A program made the translations under genes and the position numbers. A stretch of DNA of 13,384 nt, from positions 2,736-16,119 of the forward strand of contig JAGRMP010000355.1 of the NCBI GenBank assembly GCA_020441225.1, written 5' to 3'. The notes under the pieces were generated by a model, which did not search any database, was not told the origin of the DNA, and saw only the letters and a list, made by a program, of their open reading frames with translations. Shown one piece after another: positions 5,726 to 13,384 of the stretch; within the stretch, counting starts at the first letter, position 1; each line of letters starts with the position of its first letter. The DNA is from Maritimibacter sp. GTDB taxonomy: Bacteria; Pseudomonadota; Alphaproteobacteria; Rhodobacterales; Rhodobacteraceae.

Positions 5726-5771
5726 TTTCGCAAGCATGGGGCCTTGCGGAATTTGTCCATCCGGTCAAGAT
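5726..5771 (+). promoter_or_regulatory. Candidate deoA promoter overlapped by an inverted repeat
   Basis: TTTCGCAAG (5726-5734) and CTTGCGGAA (5743-5751) form an inverted repeat with one mismatch and an 8-bp spacer. The right arm contains TTGCGG (5744-5749), a possible -35, with CAAGAT (5766-5771) 16 bp on as a weak -10. A repressor bound to the dyad would cover the promoter, as expected for nucleoside catabolism genes. It lies between divergent DUF1643 and deoA. Confidence 0.3.
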
Positions 5772-5792
5772 GAAGCGGCAAGGAGGCCGCCG

Positions 5793-7097
5793 ATGCTGTT
5801 GCAAGAGATCATTCGCCGGAAACGCGACGGGCTGGCGCTGGACCCGGCCCAGCTCGAACAGATGGTCGCGGGGATCACCTCCGGCGCAGCGAGCGAAGGC
5901 CAGGTGGCCGCTTTCGCAATGGCGATATTTTTCAACGGCATGACCCATGCCGAAGCCGCCGCGCTCACGCTGGCGATGCGCGATTCGGGCGACGTGTTCA
6001 CCTGGGACCTGCCCGGGCCGGTGGTCGACAAGCATTCGACCGGCGGTGTGGGCGACAACGTGTCCCTGATGCTCGCGCCGATCGTGGCCGCGGCGGGTGG
6101 CTACGTGCCGATGATCTCCGGGCGCGGGCTCGGCCACACCGGCGGCACGCTCGACAAGATGGACAGCATTCCGGGCTATGTGAGCACGCCCGACAACGAT
6201 CTCTTCCGCAAGGTGGTGCGCGAGGTCGGCTGCGCGATCATCGGTCAGACGGCGAACCTCGCCCCCGCCGACAAGCGGTTCTACGGCATTCGCGACGTCA
6301 CCGCGACGGTGGAATCGATCCCGCTCATTACCGCCTCGATCCTGTCGAAAAAGCTCTCCGCCGGGCTCGAGGGGCTGGTGATGGATGTGAAGGCGGGCAA
6401 CGGCGCCTTCATGGCGACGACGGAGGACGCGGTTGCGCTCGCGGAAAGCATCACCGGGGTGGCGCGCGAGGCGGGGCTGGGTTGCCATGCGTTGATTACG
6501 GATATGAACCAGCCGCTCGCCTCGGCGGCAGGGAATGCGCTGGAAGTCTCTAACGCAGTGGATTTCCTTACCGGCGCGGCGCGCGACGCGCGGCTGGAGA
6601 CGGTCACGCTGGCGCTTGCGGGCGAGATGCTGCTGATCGGCGGGATCGTCGAGACGCGAGACGCAGGTGTCGCCAAAGCGCGGGCGGTGCTGGACAGCGG
6701 CGCGGCGGCGGAGGCGTTCGGCCGCATGGTGACGGCGCTCGGGGGACCTGCGGATTTCGTCGAAACACCCGGGAGCTACCTCGCCAGAGCGGCGATCACC
6801 CGGCCCGTTGCGGCGCCCCACGACGGTCATGTCTCGGCGATCCAGTCGCGCGAGATCGGCCTTGCCGTGGTCGAGCTCGGTGGCGGGCGGCGGCGGGCGG
6901 ATGATGTCATCGATCCGAGCGTGGGGATCACCGACCTTCTGGATCTGGGGGCGGAGGTCGCCGCCGGGGATCCGCTGTGTCTGATCCATGCCGACAGCGA
7001 AGAGGCGCTCGCGGCGGCGGCGGCCCAGGTGCTTGCAGCCTACGAGATCGGGGCGGCGCCTGCCGTGCCGGACGCGGTGCTCCAGGTCATCGACTGA
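5793..7097 (+). CDS. deoA: Thymidine phosphorylase
   Basis: Catalyses reversible phosphorolysis of thymidine to thymine and 2-deoxyribose-1-phosphate in the cytoplasm (pyrimidine salvage/catabolism). The product has 434 residues, the normal length. It shows the phosphate-binding KHSTGGVGD (80-88), the signature SGRGLGHTGGTLDKMDSIPG (109-128, with D where many family members have E), KKLSAGLEGLVMDVKAGNGA from about 186, and a C-terminal pyrimidine-nucleoside-phosphorylase domain (ITRPVAAPHDGHVSAIQSRE). ATG 5793 is set by AAGGAGG six bases upstream. A pyrimidine-nucleoside phosphorylase of broader specificity cannot be excluded, but length and domain order favour DeoA. No other deo gene is adjacent. 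Convergent with truB. Confidence 0.95.
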   Translation: MLLQEIIRRKRDGLALDPAQLEQMVAGITSGAASEGQVAAFAMAIFFNGMTHAEAAALTLAMRDSGDVFTWDLPGPVVDKHSTGGVGDNVSLMLAPIVAAAGGYVPMISGRGLGHTGGTLDKMDSIPGYVSTPDNDLFRKVVREVGCAIIGQTANLAPADKRFYGIRDVTATVESIPLITASILSKKLSAGLEGLVMDVKAGNGAFMATTEDAVALAESITGVAREAGLGCHALITDMNQPLASAAGNALEVSNAVDFLTGAARDARLETVTLALAGEMLLIGGIVETRDAGVAKARAVLDSGAAAEAFGRMVTALGGPADFVETPGSYLARAAITRPVAAPHDGHVSAIQSREIGLAVVELGGGRRRADDVIDPSVGITDLLDLGAEVAAGDPLCLIHADSEEALAAAAAQVLAAYEIGAAPAVPDAVLQVID

Positions 7098-7105
7098 GCG
7101 ACGAA

Positions 7106-7121
7106 CGCGCTTCGAAGCGCG
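7106..7121. terminator. 16-bp perfect palindrome between convergent deoA and truB
   Basis: CGCGCTTCGAAGCGCG is fully self-complementary and centred on TTCGAA, 8 bp after deoA ends. With the next palindrome it probably forms a bidirectional transcription barrier. Confidence 0.55.
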
Positions 7122-7124
7122 CTT

Positions 7125-7148
7125 CCAAGGGGTTTCGAAACCCCTTGG
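7125..7148. terminator. 24-bp perfect palindrome (bidirectional terminator candidate)
   Basis: The left half CCAAGGGGTTTC and right half GAAACCCCTTGG are exact inverted copies, also centred on TTCGAA. A 10-bp stem with a four-base TCGA loop would form in transcripts from either side. It lies 9 bp from the truB stop. No long T-run follows on either strand. Confidence 0.65.
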
Positions 7149-7157
7149 CGCGGGGGC

Positions 7158-8062
7158 TCACTGGTTGAACACCCGGCTCGGGTGCAGCTCGCCCGCGCGG
7201 TAGATGCCGACCGCGACCGCCTTGCCGTCGAGGCTCGCCCAGGCTTCGTCGCCGTACTCGACGTCCGAAGCCAGCACCATGCCGGGGTTGCCGTGGCGCA
7301 GGCGCGTCGCGCCCTCGACCGTCGCCTTGAGCTCCGGCAGATCGTCCAGCCCCTCTTCGAGCGGGCGCAGATAGGTCTCTAACTCAGGCGATTTCGCAAG
7401 TTTTTCGACCAGCTCCATGCTCACCCCGTCGGCGGCCTCGAAGGGCCCCGACCAGACCCGGCGCAGCTCGGCCACGTGACCGTGGCAGCCGAGCGCCTCG
7501 CCCAGGTCGCGCGCGACGGCGCGCACGTATCCGCCCTTGCCGCAGATCATCTCGATCACCGCGTGGTCGGCATCGGGCCGCTCGACCAGTTCGATCTCGT
7601 CGACCCAGAGCGGGCGGGCCTCGACCTCGAAATCTTCGCCGTCGCGGGCCAGTTTGTAGGCGCGCTCGCCGTCGATCTTCACCGCAGAGAACTTCGGCGG
7701 CACCTGCATGATGTCGCCCTCGAAGGCCTTGAGCGCGGCGCGGATCTCGTCATCCGTCGGCCGCGCCTCGGCGCTGGCGATCACCTCGCCCTCAGCGTCG
7801 TCGGTATTGGTCGCCTGGCCGAGGCGCACGGTGAAGCGGTAGGCTTTCAACGCGTCGGTGATATAGGGCACGGTCTGGTCGCCTCGCCCAGCGCCACGGC
7901 GAGCACGCCGGTCGCCTCCGGGTCGAGCGTGCCGGCGTGGCCGGCCTTCTTCGCGTCGAGCGCCCAGCGCACCTTGTTGACGACCGCGTTGGAGCTGATG
8001 CCGGCGGGCTTGTCCACGATCAGCCAACCGTGGATGTCGCGCCCCTTCTTCCTGCGCGCCAT
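7158..8062 (-). pseudogene. truB: tRNA pseudouridine(55) synthase TruB, interrupted by a one-base frameshift
   Basis: TruB converts U55 of the tRNA T-loop to pseudouridine. The gene is split between two frames. From ATG 8062 come 62 correct residues: [20 protein letters not shown], then the catalytic motif [20 protein letters not shown] with Asp47, up to GEAT. The frame then veers off (RPCPISPTR, stop at 7847). From the same point another frame continues [20 protein letters not shown] to the end (HPSRVFNQ), including the [20 protein letters not shown] and [16 protein letters not shown] motifs. One extra base at about 7876/7877, turning ACCAGACC into ACCAAGACC, would give GEATKTVPYI and an intact 301-residue protein of normal length. 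It could be a sequencing or assembly error or a real mutation. The start overlaps the rbfA stop (TAATG). Confidence 0.9.
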
Positions 8063-8490
8063 TATTCTTCCTCGTCGCCCGCGTCGTGCTCGATATCGGC
8101 GCGCACCCGCGGCTCGGACAGTATCCGGCGGGTCTCGTCCATTCGGTCGAAGGTCTCGTCGATCAGGAAACGCAGATCCGGTGTATGCTTGATCGTGACC
8201 GCCTTGCCGACCCGATGCCGGATCTCGCCCTTGTTGCGGGCCAGCGCCGCGATCGCCTCTTCACGGTGGCCGCCGCCGAGCGGCATGACGTAGACGGTTG
8301 CGATGCTCATGTCCGGCGTGACCTTCACCTCGGTGACGGTGATCGACATCCGGGTCAGGTCCGGGTCATGCACGTCGCCATGCATGAGCATTTCGGAGAT
8401 CGTGCGGCGGATCAGCTCGCCGACGCGCAGCTGACGTTGCGAGGGGCCGCGATCGTTGGAGGGGCCGTGATGTGAGCGGTGCTTTGACAT
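8062..8490 (-). CDS. rbfA: Ribosome-binding factor A
   Basis: RbfA is a small KH-fold protein that binds the 30S subunit and is needed for late 16S rRNA 5'-end maturation, especially in the cold. The 142-residue product shows [20 protein letters not shown] (17-36), then [20 protein letters not shown] (42-61) and [10 protein letters not shown]. The C-terminal half has [20 protein letters not shown] (91-110) and [14 protein letters not shown], all typical. The acidic tail EHDAGDEEE is common in alphaproteobacteria. ATG 8490 is chosen because the open frame beyond it is antisense to dapB. It overlaps truB by one base (TAATG), giving translational coupling; rbfA-truB is a widespread pairing. Divergent from dapB with 82 bp between. 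Confidence 0.95.
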   Translation of the reverse strand: MSKHRSHHGPSNDRGPSQRQLRVGELIRRTISEMLMHGDVHDPDLTRMSITVTEVKVTPDMSIATVYVMPLGGGHREEAIAALARNKGEIRHRVGKAVTIKHTPDLRFLIDETFDRMDETRRILSEPRVRADIEHDAGDEEE

Positions 8491-8572
8491 GGGGGCCAGA
8501 TATGCCCGATTGTGCGCTATGGCAACAGGGCGTAGACCCCGGTCGACGCGAGGGACCAAACGGGAGAGCATC

Positions 8573-9382
8573 ATGAGCGAGACACCGGGAATTGTCATCA
8601 ACGGGGCATCCGGCCGGATGGGACAGATGCTGGTCAAGCTCGTGAGCGAGAGCCCGGCGGCGCGGCTCGTCGGCGCCCTCGAGCGGTCCGGACACGACTG
8701 GATCGGGCATGACGTCGGCGAGGCGATGGGCGGGGCCGCGCTCGGCGTGGCCGTGACCGACGACCCGCTCGAAGCGCTCGCCAAGGCCCAGGCGGTGATC
8801 GATTTCACCGCCCCCGCGGCCACCGTGCCGCTCGCGGCCATCGCCGCGCAGGCGCGCGCCGTGCACGTGATCGGCACCACCGGGCTGTCGGAGGAGGATC
8901 TCGCCAAGCTCGACGCCGCCGCCCGGCATGCCACGATCATCCGCGCCGGCAACATGTCGCTCGGCGTGAACCTTTTGGTGCAACTGACCCGCAAGGTGGC
9001 CGAAGCGCTCGACGAGAGCTTCGACATCGAGGTGGTCGAGGCGCATCACAAGCACAAGGTCGATGCACCTTCGGGCACGGCGCTGATGCTGGGCCAGGCG
9101 GCGGCGGAGGGGCGCGGCGTGCAGCTCGACCGGGTGGCCGACCGGGGCCGCGACGGGATCACCGGCGCGCGGGTGGACGGGCATATCGGGTTTTCCGCGA
9201 TCCGGGGCGGCGACATCGTCGGCGAACACGACGTGATCTTTGCCGGGCCGGGCGAACGGGTGGTGCTGCGCCACATCGCGACCGACCGCGCGCTCTTTGC
9301 CCGCGGGGCGCTCAAGGCGGCGCTCTGGGGGATCGGGCGGCATCCGGGCAGTTACGACATGATGGACGTTCTGGGGCTCTGA
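8573..9382 (+). CDS. dapB: 4-hydroxy-tetrahydrodipicolinate reductase
   Basis: Reduces 4-hydroxy-tetrahydrodipicolinate to tetrahydrodipicolinate with NAD(P)H, the second committed step to diaminopimelate and lysine. It is cytoplasmic and usually tetrameric. The 269-residue product has the nucleotide-binding GASGRMG (11-17), VIDFTAP (75-81), [12 protein letters not shown] (99-110) and the substrate/catalytic motif [15 protein letters not shown] (156-170) with the His pair and Lys162. ATG 8573 follows GGGAG at good spacing; an in-frame ATG at 8489 overlaps rbfA and would add 28 unconserved residues. Monocistronic by appearance: divergent from rbfA and followed by two hairpins. Confidence 0.96.
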   Translation: MSETPGIVINGASGRMGQMLVKLVSESPAARLVGALERSGHDWIGHDVGEAMGGAALGVAVTDDPLEALAKAQAVIDFTAPAATVPLAAIAAQARAVHVIGTTGLSEEDLAKLDAAARHATIIRAGNMSLGVNLLVQLTRKVAEALDESFDIEVVEAHHKHKVDAPSGTALMLGQAAAEGRGVQLDRVADRGRDGITGARVDGHIGFSAIRGGDIVGEHDVIFAGPGERVVLRHIATDRALFARGALKAALWGIGRHPGSYDMMDVLGL

Positions 9383-9432
9383 GCGGGCGCGTTTTCGCCC
9401 GTCTCCGGCCAAGGCGCTCTGGTGTTAACCCG

Positions 9433-9462
9433 AATCCAGAAATCCGGATTTCTGGATTTTTT
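9433..9462 (+). terminator. Rho-independent terminator of dapB
   Basis: A 26-bp perfect palindrome (9433-9458; halves AATCCAGAAATCC and GGATTTCTGGATT) is followed by further Ts to 9462. About 50 nt past the dapB stop. The palindrome with a T-tail makes this the clearest intrinsic terminator in the window. Confidence 0.8.
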
Positions 9463-9477
9463 CAAGCCAAACAACAT

Positions 9478-9501
9478 CCTGAAAACACGGTTGTTTTCAG
9501 G
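9478..9501 (+). terminator. Second hairpin downstream of dapB
   Basis: CCTGAAAACA (9478-9487) and TGTTTTCAGG (9492-9501) form a perfect 10-bp stem around CGGT, followed by GCTTCTTCT. Probably a back-up terminator; it could also act on transcripts coming from the SdhAF4 side. Confidence 0.55.
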
Positions 9502-9516
9502 GCTTCTTCTGCGTCG

Positions 9517-9532
9517 TTAAGGCAAAATTAAC
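9517..9532. promoter_or_regulatory. Perfect CtrA-type binding motif (TTAA-N7-TTAAC)
   Basis: TTAAGGCAAAATTAAC matches the alphaproteobacterial CtrA consensus TTAA-N7-TTAAC exactly, with a lone TTAAC half-site at 9425-9429. It lies between the 3' ends of convergent dapB and the SdhAF4 gene, an unusual location for a promoter-associated site. No gene start is obvious nearby. Confidence 0.4.
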
Positions 9533-9578
9533 CACGTTTCCCAGGCCCGAGTGCCCCGGAACTCCCCGCGGAATGGGA

Positions 9579-9758
9579 TCAGAAATCGACCGCCAGGCCC
9601 TTTTTCTCGTAATCGCCGAACCGGGTCGGTTCCGGCCCGTCGCGGCCGCCATATTCCTTCGGCATCTCGGCCGACTTCGCCTTGCGCCGGCGCTCCTCGG
9701 CCTCGGCAAGCGCCCGGATCGCTGCGGGCGGCAGATCGCGCTTTTCGTCTTCGCTCAT
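9579..9758 (-). CDS. DUF1674 protein, succinate dehydrogenase assembly factor 4 (SdhAF4-like)
   Basis: A 59-residue soluble protein. The C-terminal block KEYGGRDGPEPTRFGDYEKK (34-53) followed by GLAVDF is the DUF1674/SdhAF4 signature. The N-terminal half is charged and probably flexible or helical (PPAAIRALAEAEERRRKAKS). The family (yeast Sdh8, human SDHAF4) binds the flavinated SdhA subunit and protects it until assembly; a similar bacterial role is inferred. ATG 9758 follows AGGAAAG. No sdh gene lies in the window. Divergent from rsmB with a 64-bp gap. Confidence 0.85.
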   Translation of the reverse strand: MSEDEKRDLPPAAIRALAEAEERRRKAKSAEMPKEYGGRDGPEPTRFGDYEKKGLAVDF

Positions 9759-9822
9759 GTGCGTCTTTCCTGTCGTCTCGGGTTGATATAGGCCACGGGC
9801 ACCCAAAGGCAAAGGAGTGCGC

Positions 9823-11094
9823 ATGGTAAGCGAGGCAAATGTGGCGCGCCGGGTGGCGCTGACCCTGCTCACGGACGTGCTGGAAGAGCACCGGCTGCTC
9901 TCCGAGGTCCTGCCCAAGCGGCTCGCGAACCTGTCGCCCGAAGACCGCGCCCGCGCCCAGCGCCTCGCCACTGTCACCTTGCGCATGCTCGATCGTGCCG
10001 ACCGGATGCTCGGCCCGCACCTCAAGAAACGCCCCCCCGCCCGGGTGATGGCGCTCCTGCGGCTCGGGGTTGTGGAGCTCTGCGAAGAGGGCGCGGCTGC
10101 TCATGGCGTGGTCAACGCCGCCGTCGAGATCGCGCGCGGGGACCGCAAGACCGCCGGCATGGCAGGGCTCGTCAACGCCGTCCTGCGTAAGGTTGCCGCC
10201 GATACCGCGAAATGGCCGACCCTGCCAGTACCACGGTTGCCGAAATGGCTGCGCAAGCCGCTGATTGACGATTACGGCAAGGCGGCGGTCGAGGCCATCG
10301 AAGCGGCACAGGCGGTTGCTCCGCCGCTCGATCTCACGCCGAGAGCCGACGCGGAGGCGCTCGCCGAGCGGCTCGGCGGCACGCTCCTGCCGACCGGATC
10401 GGTACGGCTGTCCAGTGCGGGACAGATCTCGGCGCTCCCAGGGTTCGAGACCGGCGACTGGTGGGTGCAGGATGCCGCGGCGGCGCTGCCGGCGCAAATC
10501 CTCGCCGCAAAGCCGGGCGAAAAGGTGCTCGATCTCTGCGCCGCACCGGGCGGCAAGACGATGCAGCTCGCGGCGACCGGCGCCAAGGTCACCGCCGTCG
10601 ATATCTCGCCCACCCGCATGGCCCGGGTCGGGGAAAATCTCGCGCGCACGGGCCTCACCGCCGAGCTCGTCACCGCCGACGCGCTCGCGTACCAGGGCGG
10701 GCCCTTCGACGCGATCCTGCTCGACGCGCCCTGCACCGCCACCGGCACGATCCGCCGCCACCCGGATCTGCCCCACGCCAAGGACGGCAGCGATTTTCCC
10801 GGCCTCTTCGAGCTGCAGGAGCACCTGATCGACCGCGCACTCGGCCTGCTCAAGCCGGATGGGCGCCTGGTCTATTGCACCTGTTCCCTGCTGATCGACG
10901 AAGGCGAGGAACAGGTCCGCGACGCCTGCGCGCGGCACCCCGGGCTTGTGGTCGACCGGGCGGCGCTCGACCGACCCGGGATCGATCCCGGCTGGATCAC
11001 CGAAGAGGGCGGGTTGCGTTTGCGGCCCGATGTCTGGTCGGAACGTGGCGGCATCGACGGTTTCTATATCGCATGTCTGCGCCACGGCGGGTGA
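9823..11094 (+). CDS. rsmB: 16S rRNA (cytosine-C5) methyltransferase RsmB
   Basis: SAM-dependent enzyme that makes m5C967 (E. coli numbering) in 16S rRNA. The 423-residue product has an N-terminal NusB-like RNA-binding domain (about 1-130: VALTLLTDVLEEHRLLSEVL; AHGVVNAAVEIARG) and a C-terminal Rossmann methyltransferase. The SAM site LDLCAAPGGKT ends at about residue 246. The two active-site cysteines are present: DAPCTATGTIRRHPDL with C304 (motif IV) and YCTCSLL with C354 (motif VI). ATG 9823 is chosen because AAAGGAG is five bases upstream; GTG 9817 overlaps that site. The next gene starts 77 bp downstream on the same strand. Confidence 0.93.
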   Translation: MVSEANVARRVALTLLTDVLEEHRLLSEVLPKRLANLSPEDRARAQRLATVTLRMLDRADRMLGPHLKKRPPARVMALLRLGVVELCEEGAAAHGVVNAAVEIARGDRKTAGMAGLVNAVLRKVAADTAKWPTLPVPRLPKWLRKPLIDDYGKAAVEAIEAAQAVAPPLDLTPRADAEALAERLGGTLLPTGSVRLSSAGQISALPGFETGDWWVQDAAAALPAQILAAKPGEKVLDLCAAPGGKTMQLAATGAKVTAVDISPTRMARVGENLARTGLTAELVTADALAYQGGPFDAILLDAPCTATGTIRRHPDLPHAKDGSDFPGLFELQEHLIDRALGLLKPDGRLVYCTCSLLIDEGEEQVRDACARHPGLVVDRAALDRPGIDPGWITEEGGLRLRPDVWSERGGIDGFYIACLRHGG

Positions 11095-11171
11095 CACCCC
11101 CTCCCGGCCTCTGTATGATCCGTCGCAAACCCCTGCAAACGCAGTGAAACAACGCGAGGCGAAGCATACCC

Positions 11172-12917
11172 GTGGCACAACGCGTCTCCTGGTCCCAGCG
11201 CATGAGCAGTTGGCTGAACCGCTGGCACGCCCGCCGCACCGCGAAAACACGCCCGCCGACCGGATTTCTGTCCCAGCCCGAACCGCGGACCATCGGCCGC
11301 TTCATCAAGGGCCAACAACTCGTTGCCGGTCAGGTGCTGCTCGCAGGCCACCTCGTGGAGCTCGACGAACAGTCGATCTGGGACGTGCCGCAGCCTTCGC
11401 CCGGGTTCACCGACGCCCTGCAGGGGTTCGGCTGGATGGACGACCTCGCCGCCCTCGGCGACCGCTCGGCGCGCGACACGGCGCAGGACTGGACCTTCGA
11501 ATGGATCGAGCGTTACCGCGACGGCAGCGGGCCCGGCTGGACCCCTGAGCTCACCGGCCGGCGGGTCATCCGCTGGATCAACAACGCGGTTCTGCTCTCG
11601 GCCGGCCAGCCCGACCCAAATGTCGAGGCGTTCCATCTGTCGCTTGCGCAACAGACCCTGTTCCTGGCCAAACGCTGGTCGGCCACTCCGCCCGGGCTGG
11701 CCCGGATCGAGGCGCTCACCGGGCTGATCTATGCCGGGCTGTCGCTCAGGGGCATGGAGGGCCATGTCGATACCGCCGCCGATGGCCTGGCCGAAGAGTG
11801 CAAGCTCCGGGTCGATGCCGACGGCGGCATGCCGACCCGCAACCCCGAAGACCTGCTCGAGATCTTCACCCTGCTCAACTGGGCCGCGCTGACGCTCGCC
11901 GAAAGCGGGCGCAAGGCGCGGGCCGAGCATAGCGCGGCGATCCAGCGCATCGCGCCGACCCTGCGCACGCTGCGCCATTCCGACGGCGGGCTCGCGCGGT
12001 TTCACGGCGGCGGGCGCGGCGGCGAAGGGCGGCTCGACCAGGCGCTCGCCACTTCCGGTGTCAAGAAGGCGGCCGCACCCGGCCTGGCGATGGGCTACGC
12101 GCGCCTCCACGGCGGGCGCACGTCGCTGATCATGGACGCCGCCCCCCCGCCCACTGGCGACGCGGCCTATGACGCCCATGCCTCGACACTCGCCATCGAG
12201 GTGACCTCCGGCCGCCGACCGATGATCGTGAGCTGCGGGTCCGGTGCCGAGTTCGGCGCCGCCTGGCACAAGGCGGGCCGGGCCACGCCCTCGCATTCGG
12301 TGCTCGGGCTCGACGGATTCTCGTCATCGCGGCTCGTCGGCGACGGCGAAAATCTGCGGCTGACCGGTGGGCCCCACGAAGTGCATGCGCAATCGGTTAC
12401 CGACGACGGGCTGTCGGGCATTGTCGCCGGCCACGACGGCTACATGCCGACCCATGGCCTCGGTTATGTTCGGCGGATCGAGATGTCGAGCGACGGCCGG
12501 ATGATCCACGGCGAGGAGACGCTGGCCGCCGTCTCCGAGGCCGAACAGGCCAAGTTCGACGAGGCCCTGTCGCGCGAACGCGGCATTCCCTTCTCGCTCC
12601 GGTTCCATCTGCACCCCGATGTTGACGCCTCGCTCGACCTCGGCGGCACCGCGATCAGCCTTGCGCTCAAGTCGGGCGAGATCTGGGTTCTGCGCTACGA
12701 AGGCAAGTACAGGCTGCAGCTCGAACGCTCGGTCTTTCTCGAAAAGGGCCGTCTGGAACCGCGTGCGGCGAAACAGGTGGTTCTCTCCGGCGTCGCTTTG
12801 GACTATGCGACCCGCATCCGCTGGTCGCTCGCCAAGGCGCAGGAAACCCCCGTGGGTCTGCGCGATCTGGTGATGGACGACGAGATGCCCGGATTGATTG
12901 AAGACCTGAGGGACTAA
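11172..12917 (+). CDS. Heparinase II/III family protein
   Basis: A 581-residue protein related to polysaccharide lyases of the heparinase II/III superfamily; true substrate unknown. There is no signal peptide: the N-terminus is basic and Trp-rich ([20 protein letters not shown]). The middle is an alpha-helical toroid-like region ([40 protein letters not shown]). The C-terminal part resembles the beta-sandwich domain: [12 protein letters not shown] with His336, [14 protein letters not shown] from His375, [20 protein letters not shown] from about 420 with His421/Tyr424, and [20 protein letters not shown]. Start is GTG 11172; its ribosome site is poor (GAGG is far upstream), so ATG 11202 is an alternative. 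Only one base separates it from purH, suggesting coupling. The order rsmB, this gene, purH is one I associate with Rhodobacteraceae. A role in envelope glycan turnover is conjecture. Confidence 0.85.
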   Translation: MAQRVSWSQRMSSWLNRWHARRTAKTRPPTGFLSQPEPRTIGRFIKGQQLVAGQVLLAGHLVELDEQSIWDVPQPSPGFTDALQGFGWMDDLAALGDRSARDTAQDWTFEWIERYRDGSGPGWTPELTGRRVIRWINNAVLLSAGQPDPNVEAFHLSLAQQTLFLAKRWSATPPGLARIEALTGLIYAGLSLRGMEGHVDTAADGLAEECKLRVDADGGMPTRNPEDLLEIFTLLNWAALTLAESGRKARAEHSAAIQRIAPTLRTLRHSDGGLARFHGGGRGGEGRLDQALATSGVKKAAAPGLAMGYARLHGGRTSLIMDAAPPPTGDAAYDAHASTLAIEVTSGRRPMIVSCGSGAEFGAAWHKAGRATPSHSVLGLDGFSSSRLVGDGENLRLTGGPHEVHAQSVTDDGLSGIVAGHDGYMPTHGLGYVRRIEMSSDGRMIHGEETLAAVSEAEQAKFDEALSRERGIPFSLRFHLHPDVDASLDLGGTAISLALKSGEIWVLRYEGKYRLQLERSVFLEKGRLEPRAAKQVVLSGVALDYATRIRWSLAKAQETPVGLRDLVMDDEMPGLIEDLRD

Positions 12918-12918
12918 C

Positions 12919-13384
12919 ATGACCGACCTTTCGCCCATCCGCCGCGCGCTGATCTCCGTTTCCGACAAAACCGGCCTGACCGAGCTCGGCGCCGCCCTCG
13001 AAGCCCGCGGGGTCGAGATCCTGTCGACCGGCGGCTCGGCCAAGGCGCTGCGTGACGCGGGCGTCGCCGTGCGCGACGTCGCCGATGTCACCGGCTTTCC
13101 CGAGATGATGGACGGGCGGGTCAAAACGCTCCACCCCATGGTGCACGGCGGGTTGCTCGCGCTGCGCGACAACGACGCCCATGTCGCGGCGATGGAGGAA
13201 CACGGGATCGGCCCGATCGATCTCCTCGTCGTCAACCTCTACCCGTTCGAGGCCGCGCTCGCCCGGGGCGCGGGCTACGACGAGATGATCGAGAATATCG
13301 ACATCGGCGGCCCGGCGATGATCCGGGCGGCCGCCAAGAACCACGCCTTCGTCACCACCATCGTCGATGTCGAGGATTATGCGG
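12919..13384 (+). CDS. purH: Bifunctional AICAR transformylase/IMP cyclohydrolase PurH (partial, runs off the right edge)
   Basis: Last two steps of de novo purine synthesis: formylation of AICAR and ring closure to IMP. Only the N-terminal IMP cyclohydrolase (MGS-like) domain, 155 codons, is inside the window. Motifs seen are [20 protein letters not shown] (8-27), [12 protein letters not shown] (33-44), [20 protein letters not shown] (59-78), [10 protein letters not shown] (101-110) and [15 protein letters not shown] (127-141). ATG 12919 is preceded by AGGGA and sits one base after the heparinase-family stop, so the genes are very likely co-transcribed. No defect is visible. Confidence 0.96.
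   Translation, partial: MTDLSPIRRALISVSDKTGLTELGAALEARGVEILSTGGSAKALRDAGVAVRDVADVTGFPEMMDGRVKTLHPMVHGGLLALRDNDAHVAAMEEHGIGPIDLLVVNLYPFEAALARGAGYDEMIENIDIGGPAMIRAAAKNHAFVTTIVDVEDYA

Noticed and set aside
5193..6989. A 598-codon open frame on the minus strand
   Set aside because: Only its last 168 codons (DUF1643) look like protein. The upstream part is Arg/His-rich and exactly antisense to deoA, a GC-rich shadow.
9517..12296. Long minus-strand frames (9517-11250 and 11064-12296)
   Set aside because: Both are antisense to rsmB and the heparinase-family gene and have shadow-type composition.
1..13384. tRNA/rRNA genes, CRISPR arrays, prophage or toxin-antitoxin genes
   Set aside because: Looked for on both strands by eye; no cloverleaf, no regularly spaced repeat array and no phage or toxin-antitoxin protein motif was found.

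Overview
The window is GC-rich, tightly packed alphaproteobacterial chromosome, most likely from a Rhodobacterales (Rhodobacteraceae/Roseobacter-type) organism. This rests on protein similarity recognised by eye and on gene order (rbfA-truB divergent from dapB; rsmB, heparinase-like gene, purH; a short SdhAF4/DUF1674 protein; a DUF5665 protein). No database search was run.

Layout. 1-1249 (minus): the modA-modB part of a molybdate ABC importer; modB runs off the left edge. 1250-1807: a 558-bp region without a convincing protein gene. Its main content is a minus-strand pair of hairpins (about 1393-1481), each with CCUCCUCCC in the loop, the hallmark of the CcsR/cuckoo anti-Shine-Dalgarno sRNA family. 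1808-4371: a LysR-type regulator divergent from a two-gene unit (DUF4386 membrane protein and NAD(P)-binding Rossmann protein). 4372-4869: a scar region with a decayed IS5-type transposase C-terminus. 4870-5699 (minus): two small genes, DUF5665 and DUF1643. 5793-7097: deoA (thymidine phosphorylase). 7106-7148: two back-to-back palindromes between convergent deoA and truB. 7158-8490 (minus): rbfA-truB, with truB split by an apparent one-base deletion. 8573-9382: dapB, then two strong hairpins and a perfect CtrA-type motif. 9579-9758 (minus): SdhAF4-like assembly factor. 9823-13384: rsmB, a heparinase II/III-family gene, and the 5' part of purH.

Functionally this is mostly housekeeping: ribosome maturation and RNA modification (rbfA, truB, rsmB), lysine/peptidoglycan precursor synthesis (dapB), nucleotide metabolism (deoA, purH), molybdate uptake and SDH assembly. 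The accessory parts are the LysR-controlled pair, the IS scar and the sRNA locus. The strongest candidate for something not normally annotated is the tandem-hairpin anti-SD RNA upstream of modA. The truB frameshift is the clearest anomaly in a protein gene.
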